The translations under genes and the position numbers were made by a program. A stretch of 64,000 bases of DNA from Hyperoodon ampullatus (Eukaryota; Chordata; Mammalia; Artiodactyla; Ziphiidae), in NCBI GenBank assembly GCA_949752795.1, contig OX457056.1, positions 95,192,942 to 95,256,941 of the forward strand. The letters run 5' to 3'. How positions within the stretch are numbered: position 1 is the first letter of the stretch; each line of letters opens with the position of its first letter. Below the pieces are notes generated by a model. The model was not told the origin of the DNA, made no database searches, and saw nothing but the letters and a program-made list of their open reading frames with translations. Shown one piece after another: positions 46,443-57,044 of the stretch.

Positions 46443-46637
46443 GAGGGACCCGCCGCTGCGGCAGGGGTCTAAGCACCAACCAGTTGTTCGTTCGGCCTGT
46501 AAGCCTCAAAAGCTCGGGCCAGCGGCAGCCGCTTCCTAACCAGCGGCTCGACCCTCGCTACTGCGGCGGCGCGTGCTTTCCCTAAGTGAGAGTGATTAGT
46601 TCGCCCACCGCCACCCTTCCCCGCCCCTACAGGCCCA

Positions 46638-46642
46638 CCAAT
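46638..46642 (+). promoter_or_regulatory. CCAAT box (NF-Y type)
   Basis: Context CCACCAATGAG fits the NF-Y preference for flanking bases. It lies 216 bp upstream of the PPAT start codon and 659 bp upstream of the PAICS one. Confidence 0.5.
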
Positions 46643-46748
46643 GAGCGAGGACGGAGGGAGAGGCTCCGCGGCTGAGGGGCGGAGTCAAAGGCCCTGTGGG
46701 GGTGGAGCTAGCCCTCCACCGGAGGCCTGGGGGAAGATCATTTTTCTG

Positions 46749-46754
46749 CACGTG
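46749..46754. promoter_or_regulatory. CACGTG E-box in the divergent promoter
   Basis: Canonical E-box (context CTGCACGTGGAA). MYC is known to activate purine synthesis genes including PPAT and PAICS; binding to this copy is inferred. Confidence 0.6.
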
Positions 46755-46999
46755 GAAATCTCCGTTATTTTCCAACACCCAAGACTGAGATGATGAGACT
46801 AGCGGGGTTAACGTCATTTCTGTCCTAGAGGATGTAAATTTTGTATGTCCCTCTCCACATGCTTTCCCCCAGGCCGTCACTACTTGGTATGCTCCAACCT
46901 CTGAGCCACTCTCGCTGCCGAGGAGGGGGCCAAGTCAGCGAGCTGCTGTAGAGTGGGGAGGGGCCGCCAGTGCGCGCCACTTTTCCTCTTTCCTGGAAC

Positions 47000-47046
47000 T
47001 GCGCCCGCGCAGGGCGGGGTACGATCCGCGTCGCTGCGCCTGCGCG
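47000..47046. promoter_or_regulatory. Pair of NRF-1-like sites with a GC box between
   Basis: TGCGCCCGCGCA (47000-47011) and TGCGCCTGCGCG (47035-47046) each deviate little from the NRF-1 consensus YGCGCAYGCGCR. GGGCGGGG stands between them. The cluster is 255-300 bp upstream of the PAICS start codon. Confidence 0.6.
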
Positions 47047-47300
47047 GCGGGAAGCCTTGCGGGAGGCGCTAGCTCCCAGAGTCCAAGTTCTCTCGATCCG
47101 CAGGGACCCCCGAGGTTCCGTCACCGCGGTGGTGCTCGAAGAGACCGCGAGGGGGCACTCTGGGTTACGCGGCCCTGGCGGGGGCGTGTCTATCGGCCGT
47201 GCTTCCCTTCCCCGCCCCGTGAGCCTCTCTGATCACTCCTCTTTTCCAGACTCCTGCCTCTCTTCCTAGAGCTGCTGCTGCTTCCAGACCACTCCGGATA

Positions 47301-47316
47301 ATGGCGACAGCCGAGG
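47301..47316 (+). CDS. PAICS: PAICS exon 1 (coding part)
   Basis: ATGGCGACAGCCGAGG encodes MATAE plus one base, then donor GTGAGT, in phase 1. The sequence matches the start of mammalian PAICS, the cytosolic bifunctional enzyme joining AIR carboxylase and SAICAR synthetase. The start was chosen by match to the human N-terminus and by joining to exon 2. The 5' UTR begins in the divergent promoter. Confidence 0.96.
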
Positions 47317-47404
47317 GTGAGTAACAGGCGTCCCCAGGACTTGGGACTCCCTGCCATCCACGGTCTTCCTGCCTCTCTGCCTTGAGCTCGAGGGTTCACG
47401 CCGT

Positions 47405-47410
47405 CACGTG
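47405..47410. promoter_or_regulatory. CACGTG E-box in PAICS intron 1
   Basis: Canonical E-box (TCACGTGCGC), 105 bp after the PAICS start codon, within the CpG island. Confidence 0.55.
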
Positions 47411-47495
47411 CGCGCTCCGCGGCCCCGACGGCAGCCTTCCCCGGGCAGAACCCGGTCTCCCTGCACCCGCCCCGCTAGGCCACTGGGCTAGCGGG

Positions 47496-47501
47496 CACGT
47501 G
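47496..47501. promoter_or_regulatory. CACGTG E-box in PAICS intron 1
   Basis: Second intronic canonical E-box (GGGCACGTGGCC), 91 bp after the previous one. Confidence 0.55.
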
Positions 47502-48551
47502 GCCCAGGCGCTTCCGAGCGGTGCGTCGGAAACAAAGCACTCCCAGGCCTCCGAACTTTCTGAAACATCCAGAACTGCTTCTGGGATGGGGAAAAGGCGC
47601 AAAGGGTCATTAGGAAGAGAAATGGCCAGGAGTTGGAGAGGTGCTTGGAAATCGCGTTTGCAATCAGTAGATGTTGCAAAACAATCGCAGGAGCATCTAG
47701 TGTTGACTCTTGAAACCAAAGTCTTGCTTTTTCCTGTGAGGCTAATAATAACCTGCTATTCCAGAAAGTTAATAATTGAACCTTCTGAAAAATTTGCTAT
47801 TTTCTGTGCAGATTTTGTGTGTGTGTTTAGCCTTTTTATGCCAGTGATGGCTTTGGAGAGTTACAAAAACACCAGGAAAAAATTTCCTTCCTTCACTTTG
47901 CACTTATTATATTACATATTTATATAATCATTTTGGCCACTCGTGATTAGGATCCTCAGGAAAGATTGTTTGTGCTATTTTTACTGTAAAACGTTGTCCC
48001 CCAGCCCCCATACTCTATTTCTAAACTTACGGTGAACCAAATTTCTTATGTTGTCCGGTCACTACATTCTCTTCCACATAGAAAAATTAAATTTAGGTTA
48101 AAAACTATAGACTAAACAAAATGGTCCTGATAACAAGTAACAACTCCATAAAATCAATGCATTAGACCAGAATTTTCCCTGCCGTACCTCTAAACTGACA
48201 GATCTCTAAAATCTTTGCTCTTCCACTTCCTTCCATCTTGCATTTTTTTTTTTTGGCAGGTTAATTTTTCCAAATTTTCACTTTTATGGTTTCTAAATGG
48301 CACTTCATTGCCCAAAAATGTTCTCTGGCAATGCGAAAGCTATTGAAATCCATTCTGAAGAACCTTTCATTCACATCCTGCATACTGCTTCCTTCCTACC
48401 TCTTCAACCCTTACTTAGGTTTTTCTCTCTTATGAATCCAAAGCCTACATTCCAGGCAGGTTAATTCACCAAGTTTACTCTTCTCTATGTTTGTTCTTGC
48501 TGTTTCTTCTAGAACAGTGCTGTCTAATAGAAATATAATGTGACACTATAT

Positions 48552-49161
48552 ATATAATTCAAAAAGAGACATGTACCAAAGTGTTCTTTGCAGCTCTATT
48601 CACAGTAGCCCGGAGATGGAAACAACCTAAGTGTCCATCATCGGATGAATGGATAAAGAAGATGTGGCACATATATACAATGGAATATTACTCAGCCATA
48701 AAAAGAAACGAAATTGAGCTATTTGTAATGAGGTGGATAGACCTAGAGTCGGTCATACAGAGTGAAGTAAGTCAGAAAGAGAAAGACAAATACCGTATGC
48801 TAACACATATATATGGAATTTAAGAAAAAAAATGTCATGAAGAACCTAGGGTTAAAACAGGAATAAAGACACAGACCTACTTGAGAATGGACTTGAGGAT
48901 ATGGGGAGGGGGAAGGGTAAGATGTGACAAAGCGAGAGAGAGGCATGGACATATATACACTACCAAATTTAAGGTAGATAGCTAGTGGGAAGCAGCCGCA
49001 TAGCACAGGGAGATCAGCTCGGTGCTTTGTGACCGCCTGGAGGGGTGGGATAGGGAGGGTGGGAGGGAGGGAGACGCAAGAGGGAAGGCATATGGGAACA
49101 GATGTATATGTATAACTGATTCACTTTGTTATAAAGCAGAAACTAAAAAAAAAAAAAAGAA
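48552..49161 (+). mobile_element. 5'-truncated L1, 3' end, young insertion
   Basis: Contains the end of the L1 second gene (frame including WKQPKCPSSDEWIKKMWH and YYSAIKRNEIELF, with homology to the ORF2 C-terminus), a G-rich 3' untranslated region and an A tail. A perfect 21-bp target duplication flanks it (48531-48551 and 49162-49182). Confidence 0.95.
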
Positions 49162-49182
49162 AAATATAATGTGACACTATAT

Positions 49183-49679
49183 GTAACTTTGTTTTCTAGT
49201 AACCACATTTTTAAAAGTAAAAAGAAACAGGTGAAATGATTTTTAATATATATTATTTAACCCAATATATCCAAAGTAGTATCATTTCAACATGTAATCA
49301 ATATAAAAAATTGTGATTTTTGCAAACCTTTTTTTCATATTGAAATTCACTGTGTATTTTACGCTTAACTTACATCATCTCAATTTGGAGTAGCCACGTT
49401 TCAAGTGTTTCATAGCCACATGTGGCTAGTGACTACCTTATTGGACAGCACAGTCCTAGATGTTCTTACCTCTTTGTGGAAATTCTGTACTTTTCAATAC
49501 TCTTAAATGTCAGCTCTATGAATTATTCTCAGTCCTCATCGATATCTTCTGAATTCATCTATGAATTTGTAGCAGGCATTTTGGCACTTATAGCAAATGT
49601 CTCCTATAATGTTATGTTATTTCTATCCATTAGTTGAAATTCCTACCCTGTTTAAAAATTAAGTAATAAATACCAATTC
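49183..49679. other. Intronic DNA, nothing recognised
   Basis: AT-rich. About 49375-49460 (CCACGTTTCAAGTGTTTCAT, CATGTGGCTAGTGACTAC) resembles a common old repeat phrase, family not assigned. Confidence 0.35.
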
Positions 49680-49800
49680 AGGGAATTCCCTGGCGGTCCA
49701 GTGGTTAGGACTCCTTGCTTCCATTGCAGGGGGCACAGGTTCGATCCCTGGTTGGGGAACTAAGATCCCACAAGCCGCACGGCGAGGCCATATGTAACTA
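49680..49800 (+). mobile_element. Short CHR-type SINE
   Basis: Forward 120-bp-type copy (GGGAATTCCCTGGCGGTCC to GGCGAGGCCATATG), followed by an AAATACATACATAC tail. Confidence 0.88.
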
Positions 49801-50109
49801 AATAAATACATACATACGTACATACCACTTCAAATAAATCGAGAGAGAGGAGCAGTAGGTATAAATTATCTAACCCAGGCAACATCTTAACTTTCCCTTC
49901 TTTTATCCCCCATATTGAATCAATTATTATAAAAACTTTTACCTTTTAAATATCTTGAGTCTTACCCAACTGCTTTTTCTTTAGACCAGGACATTTCTTG
50001 CCTGGATTGCTGCCACAGCATCGTAAGTGGTCTCTCAGTCTCTAGTTTTCTTCCACCCACCCCTTCCTCATTTCATTCTCCACACAGCAGCCATAATGGT
50101 CTTTCTAAT

Positions 50110-50985
50110 ATAGAAACTCTGTCATTTTACTGAAGTACTTAAAAGCTTTATAGTTGTTCCTAGGATAAAGTGTAAACTCAATCACCATGGCTTGTGAGAC
50201 CCCAAGGGTGAGTAGTGAAATGGAAGGGAAGGAAACTGTTTCAGGCCTAGGGAAGAGCGTGTTAGAAGCCTGAGAGGAGGATATAGAGATTCAGTTACAA
50301 AGTTGGAGTTCAAGGAAGGGAATAGAGAAATCTGAATTTGGAGCCCTGAGCTGGGACTCCATTCTTGGAAGGAGCTTTTAAACCTTGTCAGTGAATCAAG
50401 ACATTACAGTTAGAGGATGGGAATTCATCCTCTGAATTAGGTGCCCTGTAGTGGCAACTATTAACCTGAATTAGGTACCCTGCAGTGGCAACTATTAAAC
50501 TGAATTGTATCTGTTTTGTTTAATCGTTACCTTCATTAATTGGTGATGTGACCCCTGCCCAATTCCTCAGGCTTATCTCCTGCCTTCCCTTTCTACTCCT
50601 TAGCTGCTACCCCATCCCACTCCCCACCCCTTCACACCCAACAGCAATGTGCACACACACAGTGCTCCAAACATACTGAAGTTCTGCCAGGTGCTCTTTC
50701 ATCCCCTGGTCTTGACCCCTTGCCGTCTTCCAGCTAAATTTTGACTATTCCTCAGATCTCAGCCTAATCCTCACTTTGTTCTAGACTTCCTTCTTTGACC
50801 TCTAGACATCAGAGGTTAGGTTAAGTGATCCTGCTATGAACCTGTGATCCCATAGTCTGTATTTCTCACATTATACTTATTATGATGTTTAATTTCAGCT
50901 TCCCTCAGACTCCAGTCACTTGAGAGCAGGAACTCGGTTTACTGGTACATCCCTAGTACCTGGCACATGGACACTAAAAAATGCA
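50110..50985 (+). mobile_element. L2 fragments
   Basis: Two L2-like blocks (about 50110-50215 and 50630-50985). The second ends with the typical L2 3' phrases ACTTGAGAGCAGGAACTCG and GTACCTGGCACATGGACAC. The part between includes a short tandem duplication. Confidence 0.6.
50432..50501. repeat. 35-bp tandem duplication
   Basis: The unit containing CTGAATTAGGT, CCCTG and GTGGCAACTATTAA occurs twice in direct succession with two or three differences. Confidence 0.85.
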
Positions 50986-51816
50986 GATACTGAGAATGAG
51001 TTGATGTTCTGGGAGAATGAGAGGTGATTTCTCCTCTTGGAAATTTTAAGTCCTTAAATGTCTATTATCTCTGATCTTCATCGAAATCATTCTTTCTAAT
51101 GACCCAAGTCTACTTTTCTTTAGGTGTGATGACCTGGATCAAAATTGGATTCTCTTGTCCTTACTTTTCACAGTTTTCTGTAGCTGTTAGTGAGGAGAGG
51201 GTATCAAGGATGGGGGATGCTTCCAAATGGGCTAACTTCAGTGGGTGGAGGTGCCCCCTCTTGCACATTAACTTGAAATCAAGAAACATATCTGGCTGAA
51301 CTTTCCCATTTTGCCTGCCATGGAAAGAAGAAGATGGGAAAAATACAGCATTTTTTTCCCTGCAAGCTAGTTTAGTTATTGTATTGTGAGAACATATATG
51401 AAACTACTCATGTTGTTGCATTAATTTTAATGTATTTTAACTAATTCTACTTCAGTTCTGCTGTGAGAGAGGCAGGTTGATAGCGAAAAGAGCACGACAC
51501 AGCATTAGATATTGGAAGACATGGTTTTTTCTGGCTCTGCTATTTCTTAACTGTGTGACCTCTACTTTTTGATACTTAGTTTCCTAATCTATATAATTAT
51601 TTACGTAATTAAAATTCATCGCAAAATTTTATGAATGAAATGTGATGATGCACTGAAAATTGTAGAGTGTAAGGTTCTATGCAGATGAGTTCATTTTTAT
51701 TAAAATTATTTAATTATGCTATGTTCACTGATTCATCGTTCTAGACAATTTAGTCTTCTAAATTATCTTCTCTACGAAACTTCCTGAAATCCGATGTTTC
51801 TGTTTTATTTCCACAG
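50986..51816 (+). other. PAICS: PAICS intron 1, last part with MIR
   Basis: About 51465-51690 looks like a MIR (GAAGACATGGTTTTTTCTGG, TTAACTGTGTGACCTCTAC). The rest is unassigned. The intron ends with TTTTATTTCCACAG. Confidence 0.5.
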
Positions 51817-52014
51817 TACTGAAGATTGGTAAAAAACTCTATGAGGGTAAAACAAAAGAAGTCTATGAATTGTTGGATAGTCCAGGAAAAGTCCTCCTGC
51901 AGTCCAAGGACCAGATTACAGCAGGAAATGCAGCCAGAAAGAATCACCTTGAAGGAAAAGCTGCAATCTCAAATAAAATTACCAGTTGTATTTTTCAGCT
52001 GTTACAGGAAGCAG
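51817..52014 (+). CDS. PAICS: PAICS exon 2
   Basis: 198 nt encoding [20 protein letters not shown], then [20 protein letters not shown] and ending FQLLQEA plus one base. It is the N-terminal ATP-grasp-like part of SAICAR synthetase; the [11 protein letters not shown] and SKDQITAGN segments form part of the nucleotide-binding region of that family. It enters and leaves in phase 1, donor GTGAGT. No damage seen. Confidence 0.98.
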
Positions 52015-52235
52015 GTGAGTGGCTCTCCCAGTAGCCTCCCCCTTCATGTTCTTTCTCACGTATACATACTGGTCCTTTTCATTGGGAAATGACATTATTT
52101 GGGTAAATAATTGTTGATAACCAGTTGATTTTTTTTTTTCAGTTGTTATAGGAAGTAGGTAAGTGACTCCCCCTACAGCCTCCTGTACCACTCTGATCTC
52201 TTTAATGGGAAGATGGCATTATCTGGTTTAACAAC
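51995..52235 (+). repeat. Diverged tandem duplication of the exon 2 end and donor
   Basis: The segment spanning the last about 20 nt of exon 2 and about 100 nt of intron (from TTTTTCAGCTGTTACAGGAA) is repeated from about 52130 (TTTTCAGTTGTTATAGGAAG). The copied donor is GTAAGT, a better consensus than the true donor GTGAGT. The copy is not needed for the reading frame. Confidence 0.75.
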
Positions 52236-52362
52236 ATGTTTGGGGATGTCTCACATGCTAAACTTATTTAAATTAAACCAGAAACTTAAATTTCACTGTA
52301 ACACTTTACTTGGTTTGGAAGTACTTAAGTGGTATCATTCAGTAAGTTAAAAGGAATCTTAG

Positions 52363-52573
52363 GGCTTCCCTGATGGCACAGTGGTTGAGAGTCCGCCTGC
52401 CGATGCAGGGGACATGGGTTCGTGCCCTGGTTTGGGAAGATCCCACATGCCGCGGAGCGGCTAGGCCCGTGAGCCATGGCAGCTGAGCTTGCGTGTCCGG
52501 AGCCTGTGCTCCACAACAGGAGAGGCCACAACAGTTAGAGGCCCGCGTACCGCAAAAAAAAAAAAAAAAAAAA
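52363..52573 (+). mobile_element. CHR-type SINE, 210-bp type
   Basis: Forward copy with an A tail, flanked by AAAAGGAATCTTAG-like duplications. Confidence 0.92.
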
Positions 52574-52585
52574 AAGGAATCTTAG

Positions 52586-53745
52586 CAGTTTGCTACAGTC
52601 TTTGTCTGGCATGTATTTCTGCAACTTTCCTCTGCTAGGAAATCTTAGGAGAGGCTTACATGAAGCATGAAGGAACTTAAGGAACTTAACCTGTGAAAGA
52701 AGCACATTCTGGTGTTCGGCAGCTCTAACGAATTGAAATTTAGTCCCTAAAATTCTATATAAATTTGCTCCACCCATTGGCGATTATACAGAACTTCAAA
52801 TCCCTCTTCTACTTGAAAGCCCTAAAAAGTAATTGAAGACTGCAACCATGCCTTCTCATCCTGCCATTCCCCAAGTGAGAGATTTGGACTAGATCAAGAT
52901 CTGCAGCGTTACCTCCTGCTCTAAAACTGAATGAAGATGATTTCCAATAGAGAAATCTATTCAAAAGATGAAATTCAGATCAAAACATTCTGTGGAGGGC
53001 GTTTGGAGTGAAAGAAGGGAAATTAGGATAACGGTTTTTCTGCAGGGATTCAGGCAAAAGCTGATTGGTCTGTAGTGTATAAAATCTCAGCCAGCAAAAG
53101 ATTTGAGCTCTTTGCCTACAGTGTAAGAGACCCTGTGCCTTGGATCATTCAACGTGTGAAGCCTCCAGTTCCTTATCTGTAAAGTAAAAGCTTTGTTCTT
53201 TTTCATTCCAGTTCTAATTTTACAGTTTAATATCATTGTCTCCTTTTACTTCCAATATTCCCAGTTGCCCTCACATTTCTTAGATTTTCCAGTAAGCATT
53301 AATCTTAATTATTAGTAATTAAAATTAATTAATTACTCTTTCTTAAATCCAAAGGGGAATTTAATACCTTTGTTTCCAGTGAAGATAGATCTGCCTTCCA
53401 CAAAATAACAAGGTAATTCAAGTTAAACCCATTCCGTCAATACAGAATAGGTACTTGAGTAATTTTGCCTCTTCCAAAGTACCTTGTTTCACATTTTTAA
53501 TTAATGTGTAAAAAATACGTTTACTTGACAACCTAAATTGTCATCCATATCATAAATCCCTCTATGCATTGAGGGTGAAAATATTGCTGTAAATTTAAAG
53601 CACCTCCCTCAGTTCATAAGTAATACAACCCAGGATTTTTACTTCAAGGCCTCCTTGATTGGTGGTTTCCCAATGACTGAGTAGATTTCTAGAGACAGCA
53701 TCAAACTAATATTAGGTTTCTTTTGCAGTACAAATAAGTGCTCCT
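52586..53745 (+). other. PAICS: PAICS intron 2, unassigned part
   Basis: No gene or clear repeat. AT-rich, ordinary intron sequence. Confidence 0.35.
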
Positions 53746-53749
53746 TTTT

Positions 53750-53960
53750 TTTTTTTTTTTTTTTTTTGTGGTACGCCGGCCTCTCACTGTTGTGGCCTCT
53801 CCCGCTGTGGAGCACAGGCTCTGGATGTGCAGGCTCAGCGGCCATGGCTCACGGGCCCAGCCGCTCCATGGCATGTGGCACCCTCCCAGACTGGGGCACG
53901 AACCCGTGTCCCCTGCATCGGCAGGCGGACGCTCAACCACTGGCGCCACCAGGGAAGCCC
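53750..53960 (-). mobile_element. CHR-type SINE, 210-bp type
   Basis: Reverse copy, poly-T start, flanked by AAGTGCTCC and AAGTGCCCC, an imperfect duplication. Confidence 0.9.
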
Positions 53961-54502
53961 CAAGTGCCCCATTTTTTAACCTCACAAGTTATCTCCTCCC
54001 CATACACATTAAAATGGTTTATAGTTGCTAGACACTATAAGTTGTTAACAATACAACCAGCTTCTGTGTCCCCGTAGTAATTGTACCCATCTATGGGATT
54101 ATATATATGCATTTAAGTGATGGGGGATAAGTACAGGCCCAAGTTTTTATTTGCTTATTTAATAAGGCAGTGTACTTGCCAGGGCTTAAGGACAGGTGAA
54201 TTAGGGTGATCCAGTTTTGACTCTCAAAGTCCTGCATGCAGCTGGGAAGGTTGGTCATCCACGTGAAGTACTCCAGCAATCATCTATTTGGCACACTTAA
54301 CATAGCTAAAACTTACTTGGTTCACAAGAAATGCTGAAAGGTGTTTTCCAGGTTTTATATACTGTGGAAAATCTAAGGTTTTAAAAATTCTTAAACAGAT
54401 GATTAGTTTTAGGGTATGGATTAAGAGTTCTGTTAAGCCTTATATAATTTTTACTTGCTAGTAGTTAAATGCTATGTCTAGTTGACCATCAGTGGTCTAT
54501 TT
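53961..54502. other. PAICS: PAICS intron 2, unassigned part
   Basis: AT-rich. Nothing recognised. Confidence 0.35.
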
Positions 54503-54516
54503 AAAACTGCTTTCTT

Positions 54517-54870
54517 GGGGCTTCCCTGGTGATGCGGTGGTTAAGAATCCACCTGCCAATGCAGGGGACATGGGTTCGAGTCCTGGTCCGGGAAGATCCC
54601 ACATGCCATGGAGCAACTAAGCCCGTACACCACAACTATTGAGCCTGTGCTCTAGAGCCCGTGAGCCACAACTACTAAAACCCACACACCTAGAGCCATG
54701 CTCCACAACAAGAGAAGCCACCGCAATGAGAAGCCCATGCACCACAATGAAGAGTAGCCCCTGCTCGTTGCGACTAGAGAAAGCCTGCGTACAGCAACGA
54801 AGACCCAATGCAGCCAAAACTAAAATTAAAATTAAAAAAATAATAAATAAGTTTATTAAAAATGTAAAAT
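54517..54870 (+). mobile_element. CHR-type SINE, long type
   Basis: Forward copy with the perfect 14-bp duplication AAAACTGCTTTCTT (54503-54516 and 54871-54884). Confidence 0.92.
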
Positions 54871-54884
54871 AAAACTGCTTTCTT

Positions 54885-55789
54885 TATAAACAGGCATATA
54901 TTCCAAATTAAGATATTTCTAGAAATTCAAATGGAAAAAGCACCAGAATGAGAATCAGTAAATCACAATTCTAGTTTTCTCTTTGTCACTCATGAGCAAA
55001 CTGTAAAAGACTGTATTATACATGCTGTACCTAAAGTTCCTGAATTTAGTCTCATTACTAAAATATCAAAATTTAACCTTTTAAGTTTCAGTTCCCTCCT
55101 GCACAGAAATGCACTATGATTACGTTTTGGTGTGATAGTAGTGATATGACTAACAGTCTTGGCAGTTGTTAAACCACAGGTGGGGAGCTGGGCAACCTTA
55201 ATAGAGGGATGGCTCCAGCGCTGTCATACTTGGCCACTGTAATTCAGAATGTGAAATGACATTTACATTTTCTTAGTAGTCTTGATAGGAGTTTTGAATT
55301 TTGTAAACAACTGAGACTAATGGGAGGATTTCTTTTTCTCACCGTATGAAGCCATGCAATTTGCTTTAATGATTAACACCTATATTAGAAGCAATCATTA
55401 TATCATCTAAACTGAATCTCTCTTTTTTCTTAGTAGCAATTTTTTTTTTTAATATACAAGATCATTACCATAAGTTGATTCTGTGGTTTTGATTCCCTTA
55501 GGTATAGGGGAGGACTTTCCTCTGAGTAACAATAACTGTTGTGTATATTTGAACAATAGATTTGGATACTAGTCTATCAAGCTTGATAGACAGCTGAGCA
55601 AATATGACTACTAGGTAACAAACCTAGAAAAGAAGAGCTCTTAAACCCAGACATGTACTTACCACCTCAAGTTAAGGATTGACTTAAATCATCTGCCTGC
55701 GCATGAGCCCAATTATTCATTAAAGGTTAAAATGGCCTAAATATTGACACTTTTAACATTCTTTCCCAGAGTTGCTGTTCGTGCAGCAT
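54885..55789 (+). other. PAICS: PAICS intron 2, unassigned part
   Basis: No repeat or coding feature identified. Confidence 0.35.
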
Positions 55790-56091
55790 ACTATTTATTT
55801 ATTTATTTATTTATAAATTTATTTATTTTTGGCTGCATTGGGTCTTCGTTGCTGCCCAAGGGCTTTCTCTAGTTGAGGCAAGTGGGGGCTACTCTTCGTT
55901 GCGGTGAGCAAGCTGCTCATTGCGGTGGCTTCTCTTGTGGAGCACGAGCTCTAGGTGCGTGGGCTTCAGTAGTTGTGATGCACGGGCTTAGTTGCTCAGC
56001 GGCATGTGGAATCTTCCCAGACCAGGGCTTGAACCCATGTACCCTGCATTGGCAGCTGGATTCTTAACCACTGCGCCCCCAGGGAAGTCCA
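55790..56091 (-). mobile_element. CHR-type SINE, long type, diverged
   Basis: Reverse copy with a TTTATTTATTTATT start, GGGTCTTCGTTGCTGC and a GGGAAGTCC end. It contains a deletion relative to the other long copies. Confidence 0.85.
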
Positions 56092-56214
56092 CAATTTATT
56101 CTTTTCCCTGTTTTAATTGCATCTTCCTGGTCAAACCCAGAGGGAATGTGGAGAAAACAGTACAGGTTTAAAAACTGGATAGTGCATTTCAGGTCCAGGC
56201 TCCATTACGGATTG

Positions 56215-56345
56215 GCAGCATGACCTAACTTATTAAGTTACTTAACTGCTGTGAGCCTCTACTTCTTTCACTGTAAAATGTGAATAATAACAGCTACCTC
56301 AAAAATTTTATGTATGGTTAAATGAGATAATATGTAAAACACTTC
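56215..56345 (+). mobile_element. MIR fragment
   Basis: Phrases GCATGACCTAACTTATTAAG and ACTGTAAAATGTGAATAATA, then AATGAGATAATATGTAAAAC, are typical of a MIR. Confidence 0.7.
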
Positions 56346-56565
56346 GGGGACTTCCCTGGTAGTCCAGTGGCTAAGACTCCATGCTCCCAATGCAGGTGAC
56401 CTGGGTTCTATCCCTGGTCAGGGAACTAGATCCCACACGCATACTGCAACTAAGAGTTTGCATGCCGCAGCTAAAGATCCCGTGTGCTGCAACTAAGACC
56501 CGGTGCAGCCAAAATAAATAAATAAATATTTTAAAATAAATATTTTAAAATAAATAAATAAAACA
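56346..56565 (+). mobile_element. CHR-type SINE variant
   Basis: Forward copy starting GGGGACTTCCCTGGTAG with three GCAACTAAGA-type repeats before an AAATAAATAAAT tail. It is intermediate between the short and long types. Confidence 0.8.
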
Positions 56566-56839
56566 CTCAGCATGATGCAGGGTTTCCATAAATGTAGGTT
56601 TCCTTTACATATGGATACATACATATGTACATAGATAGATAGATACATACATAAGATCAAAGATCTTCAGTCCTTTCCTGATAAGAAAAATTTGATCTTA
56701 TTAGAGGTTTAGATGGGGATTGGAGGTACTAATATTGTAGCCTGAAGATGAGCATTATTATGTTAAACCCATGCAGGTTTCCAGGAGATACTTTAATTCA
56801 CGTTAGTGCTATGATGTAATAACACGTCTAGGAGAGGCA

Positions 56840-57040
56840 GTATTAAGTGAGCAGCTTAAAGAGTTCAGACAGTGTGGGTTAGAAACCCTGCTTTACCTCG
56901 TACTGGCTGACATAAATCCTGTGTCTCTGTGTCTCAGTGTTGTTATCTGTTTCTTTGGATGAACATCATACCTTATCAGGTGCTATGAGGATTAAGCAAA
57001 AAGAAAATAAATTTATAATGCCTAACCTAAAGTAGGTCTT
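56840..57040 (+). mobile_element. MIR fragment
   Basis: CAGACAGTGTGGGTTAGAAA, then a CTCTGTGTCTCAGTGTTGTT-like part and GTGCTATGAGGATTAAGCA, are consistent with an old MIR. Confidence 0.6.
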
Positions 57041-57044
57041 GCAA

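Larger units (their letters stand above)
46423..47300. promoter_or_regulatory. Divergent CpG-island promoter of PPAT and PAICS
   Basis: 878 bp separate the two start codons. The stretch, and its flanks from about 46000 to 47550, is CpG-rich with no TATA box. Visible motifs are two CACGTG E-boxes here (46437, 46749), two NRF-1-like sites (47000-47011, 47035-47046), GC boxes (46619-46627, 46676-46684, 47012-47020) and a CCAAT box (46638-46642). Divergent transcription of PPAT and PAICS from one short promoter is known in birds and mammals and coordinates two steps of purine synthesis. Transcription starts cannot be fixed by eye. Confidence 0.9.
47317..48530 (+). other. PAICS: PAICS intron 1, first part
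   Basis: The first 200 bp continue the CpG island and contain two further E-boxes. The long open frame from 47382 is a product of GC-rich, stop-poor DNA and shows no recognisable protein. The rest is AT-rich and unassigned. Confidence 0.5.

Noticed and set aside
46129..47269. Several open frames of 70-140 codons on both strands in the PPAT-PAICS promoter
   Set aside because: CpG-rich DNA lowers stop frequency. The only real coding sequence there is PPAT exon 1.
47382..47927. 181-codon open frame in PAICS intron 1
   Set aside because: It begins in the CpG island where stops are rare, continues into AT-rich intron, and shows no recognisable domain or splice context.
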